Positions 15,517 to 16,493 of a stretch of 16,493 bases of DNA are shown one piece after another. The translations under genes and the position numbers were made by a program. The stretch covers positions 4,980 to 21,472 of the forward strand of contig PKXB01000228.1 of NCBI GenBank assembly GCA_003133345.1, read 5' to 3'. The stretch is from Hyphomicrobiales bacterium. Its GTDB lineage: Bacteria > Pseudomonadota > Alphaproteobacteria > Rhizobiales > Xanthobacteraceae. Every line of letters begins with the position of its first letter. The stretch's first letter is position 1. The notes below the pieces were generated by a model that did not search any database, was not told the DNA's origin, and saw only the letters and a list, made by a program, of their open reading frames with translations.

Positions 15517-16478
15517 TGGGCAAGCCCCTGTTGCGCAACGGCACCCGCGCTATCGAGGTGCACCCGAATCGCGAAATCCGGACACAACCATTCGCACAGC
15601 CGGCACCCAGTGCACCTTTCCGGCTCGGCCAGTTCCGCGATGCGGTCCGCGTTCAGGCGCAGACAGTGCTCGGGGCACATTTTCACGCAGATATCGCAGC
15701 TCTTGCACCAAACCGGATTGATTTCTAGACGCACGCGGTAGGCCGCGTCGGCAGGCGTCGGCGTTCTCGTCACCGGGGCTTCCACCGCCGGCGTGGTGTT
15801 GCGCGCCTCCTCGATCCAGCCGCGACCGCGGCGGAATGCTTCCAGATTGACCGCGACGGTCTTCTTGGGCACGAATTCGGCGACCGTCCGCTCCCAATCC
15901 GTTGTCGAAAACTCCAACGCGGTCGACAGCGCGCCGAGCAGGACGACGTTGGCCGCGCGCTCGTTGCCGAGCTTCTCGGCCATGTCGGTGGCGTCGATGG
16001 CGTAGGCTTCGCCGACATGGGTGACGACCTCGGTCGGCGTCTCTTTCGAATAGCGCAGCGGCGCGCCCGGGCGGCGGTTGAGACAAGCGAATGGCGGCAC
16101 GATGCGTTTGGTGTCGCAGATGAAGATGCCGGTGCCGGCTTTCAGGAACGGCAGCCAGCGCAAGCCTTCGGCCCATTCCAGCGCGACCAGAATATCGACG
16201 TCGCCCTTCGGGATGGTCGGCGACCAGACACGCTTGCCGAAGCGCACATGGCTGAACACCGAGCCGCCGCGCTTGGCCATGCCGTGCACTTCGCTCTGCT
16301 TGACTTCGAAGCCCTGGCTCTGCGCCAGCAAAGCCAGCACCTTGGAGACCATGATGACGCCCTGCCCGCCGACGCCGACGATCAGGACGTTGAAGGCGTC
16401 ATCCGCGCGATCAGCCTTCAGCGCCGGGGAATCCGGCGACGCAGGGTCGGGACGCACGGTGGTGACTGGATCTCTCAT
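15513..16478 (-). CDS. Fusion of an IorB-like gamma domain and a 2[4Fe-4S] ferredoxin (delta) domain
   Basis: In this 321-residue protein, residues 28-220 match the IorB-type gamma domain of indolepyruvate/arylpyruvate oxidoreductases: GVGGQG at 35-40, SEVHGMAKRGGSVFSHVRFG at 62-81 and WSPTIPKGDVD at 85-95. Residues 250-305 are a dicluster ferredoxin with Cys258/261/264/268 and Cys289/292/295/299. A Thr/Pro-rich linker (about 228-246) joins them. The ferredoxin part probably serves as the delta subunit of the downstream alpha-beta-gamma enzyme. The IorB part implies a partner IorA, likely the gene just beyond the right edge. The operon thus carries two gamma-type domains. ATG 16478 overlaps a possible upstream stop as ATGA, but no strong Shine-Dalgarno is visible in the 15 bases available. 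Confidence 0.8.
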   Translation of the reverse strand: MRDPVTTVRPDPASPDSPALKADRADDAFNVLIVGVGGQGVIMVSKVLALLAQSQGFEVKQSEVHGMAKRGGSVFSHVRFGKRVWSPTIPKGDVDILVALEWAEGLRWLPFLKAGTGIFICDTKRIVPPFACLNRRPGAPLRYSKETPTEVVTHVGEAYAIDATDMAEKLGNERAANVVLLGALSTALEFSTTDWERTVAEFVPKKTVAVNLEAFRRGRGWIEEARNTTPAVEAPVTRTPTPADAAYRVRLEINPVWCKSCDICVKMCPEHCLRLNADRIAELAEPERCTGCRLCEWLCPDFAIRVHLDSAGAVAQQGLAQ

Positions 16479-16493
16479 TGCATCACCGGCGCG
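16475..16493 (-). CDS. Possible C-terminal end of an upstream coupled gene (IorA-like expected)
   Basis: Reading in from the right edge, one frame gives Ala-Pro-Val-Met-Gln-stop, with its TGA at 16477-16475 overlapping the next ATG. The ATGA overlap matches most other junctions in this operon, but only five codons are visible. The IorA identity is a guess from the IorB-like domain downstream. Confidence 0.3.

Noticed and set aside
14794..15741. Plus-strand frame of 315 codons opposite the alpha subunit
   Set aside because: Antisense shadow of the alpha and fusion genes, with low-complexity His/Arg/Gly composition.
12942..16478. Direct naming of the four oxidoreductase genes as padE, padF, padG and padI
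   Set aside because: Subunit sizes, the lack of a PadH flavoprotein and the IorB fusion do not fit the characterised PadEFGHI enzyme, so only the likely role is given.

Overview
The window is a dense, GC-rich block of genes for anaerobic breakdown of phenylacetate and benzoyl-CoA. It suggests a facultatively anaerobic proteobacterium. An alphaproteobacterium is my best guess, from codon use and the FNR/FixK-like promoter element, but no taxonomic marker is present. The ring-cleavage enzymes are of the Thauera type (Dch/Oah/Had), not the Rhodopseudomonas Bad type, and the reductase is the ATP-dependent class.

Layout. (1) Positions 1-3809, minus strand: had, oah, dch and the 5' part of bcrC, read right to left. 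The genes are tightly coupled and run off the left edge, where bcrB, bcrA, bcrD and a ferredoxin would be expected. This is the had-oah-dch-bcrC order I recall for Thauera aromatica. (2) Positions 3810-3995: an AT-rich divergent promoter region with an FNR/FixK-like box almost equidistant from both operons. (3) Positions 3996-7074, plus strand: korA (gamma-alpha fusion), korB and a ferritin-like diiron protein, all overlapping or nearly so. (4) Positions 7127-16478, minus strand, convergent with korAB: a phenylacetate operon. In transcription order it holds an IorB-like/2[4Fe-4S] fusion, then alpha, beta and gamma subunits of a 2-oxoacid oxidoreductase, padB, a padC-padD fusion, and phenylacetate-CoA ligase. 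The last 19 bases at the right edge look like the end of one more coupled gene.

Inferred pathway: phenylacetate is activated by the ligase. PadB/PadCD oxidises phenylacetyl-CoA to phenylglyoxylate and delivers electrons to the quinone pool. A 2-oxoacid oxidoreductase converts phenylglyoxylate to benzoyl-CoA and CO2. Benzoyl-CoA reductase (BcrC here) reduces the ring. Dch, Had and Oah hydrate, oxidise and open it. KorAB supplies reduced ferredoxin from 2-oxoglutarate for ring reduction.

The unusual points are the PadC-PadD fusion; a four-gene ferredoxin-type oxidoreductase where characterised organisms have the NAD-linked PadEFGHI; an IorB-like domain fused to the ferredoxin subunit of that enzyme; a missing cluster cysteine in PadB; and a ferritin-like protein coupled to korAB. 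No tRNA, rRNA, mobile element or CRISPR was seen. No gene-free stretch exceeds 300 bases.
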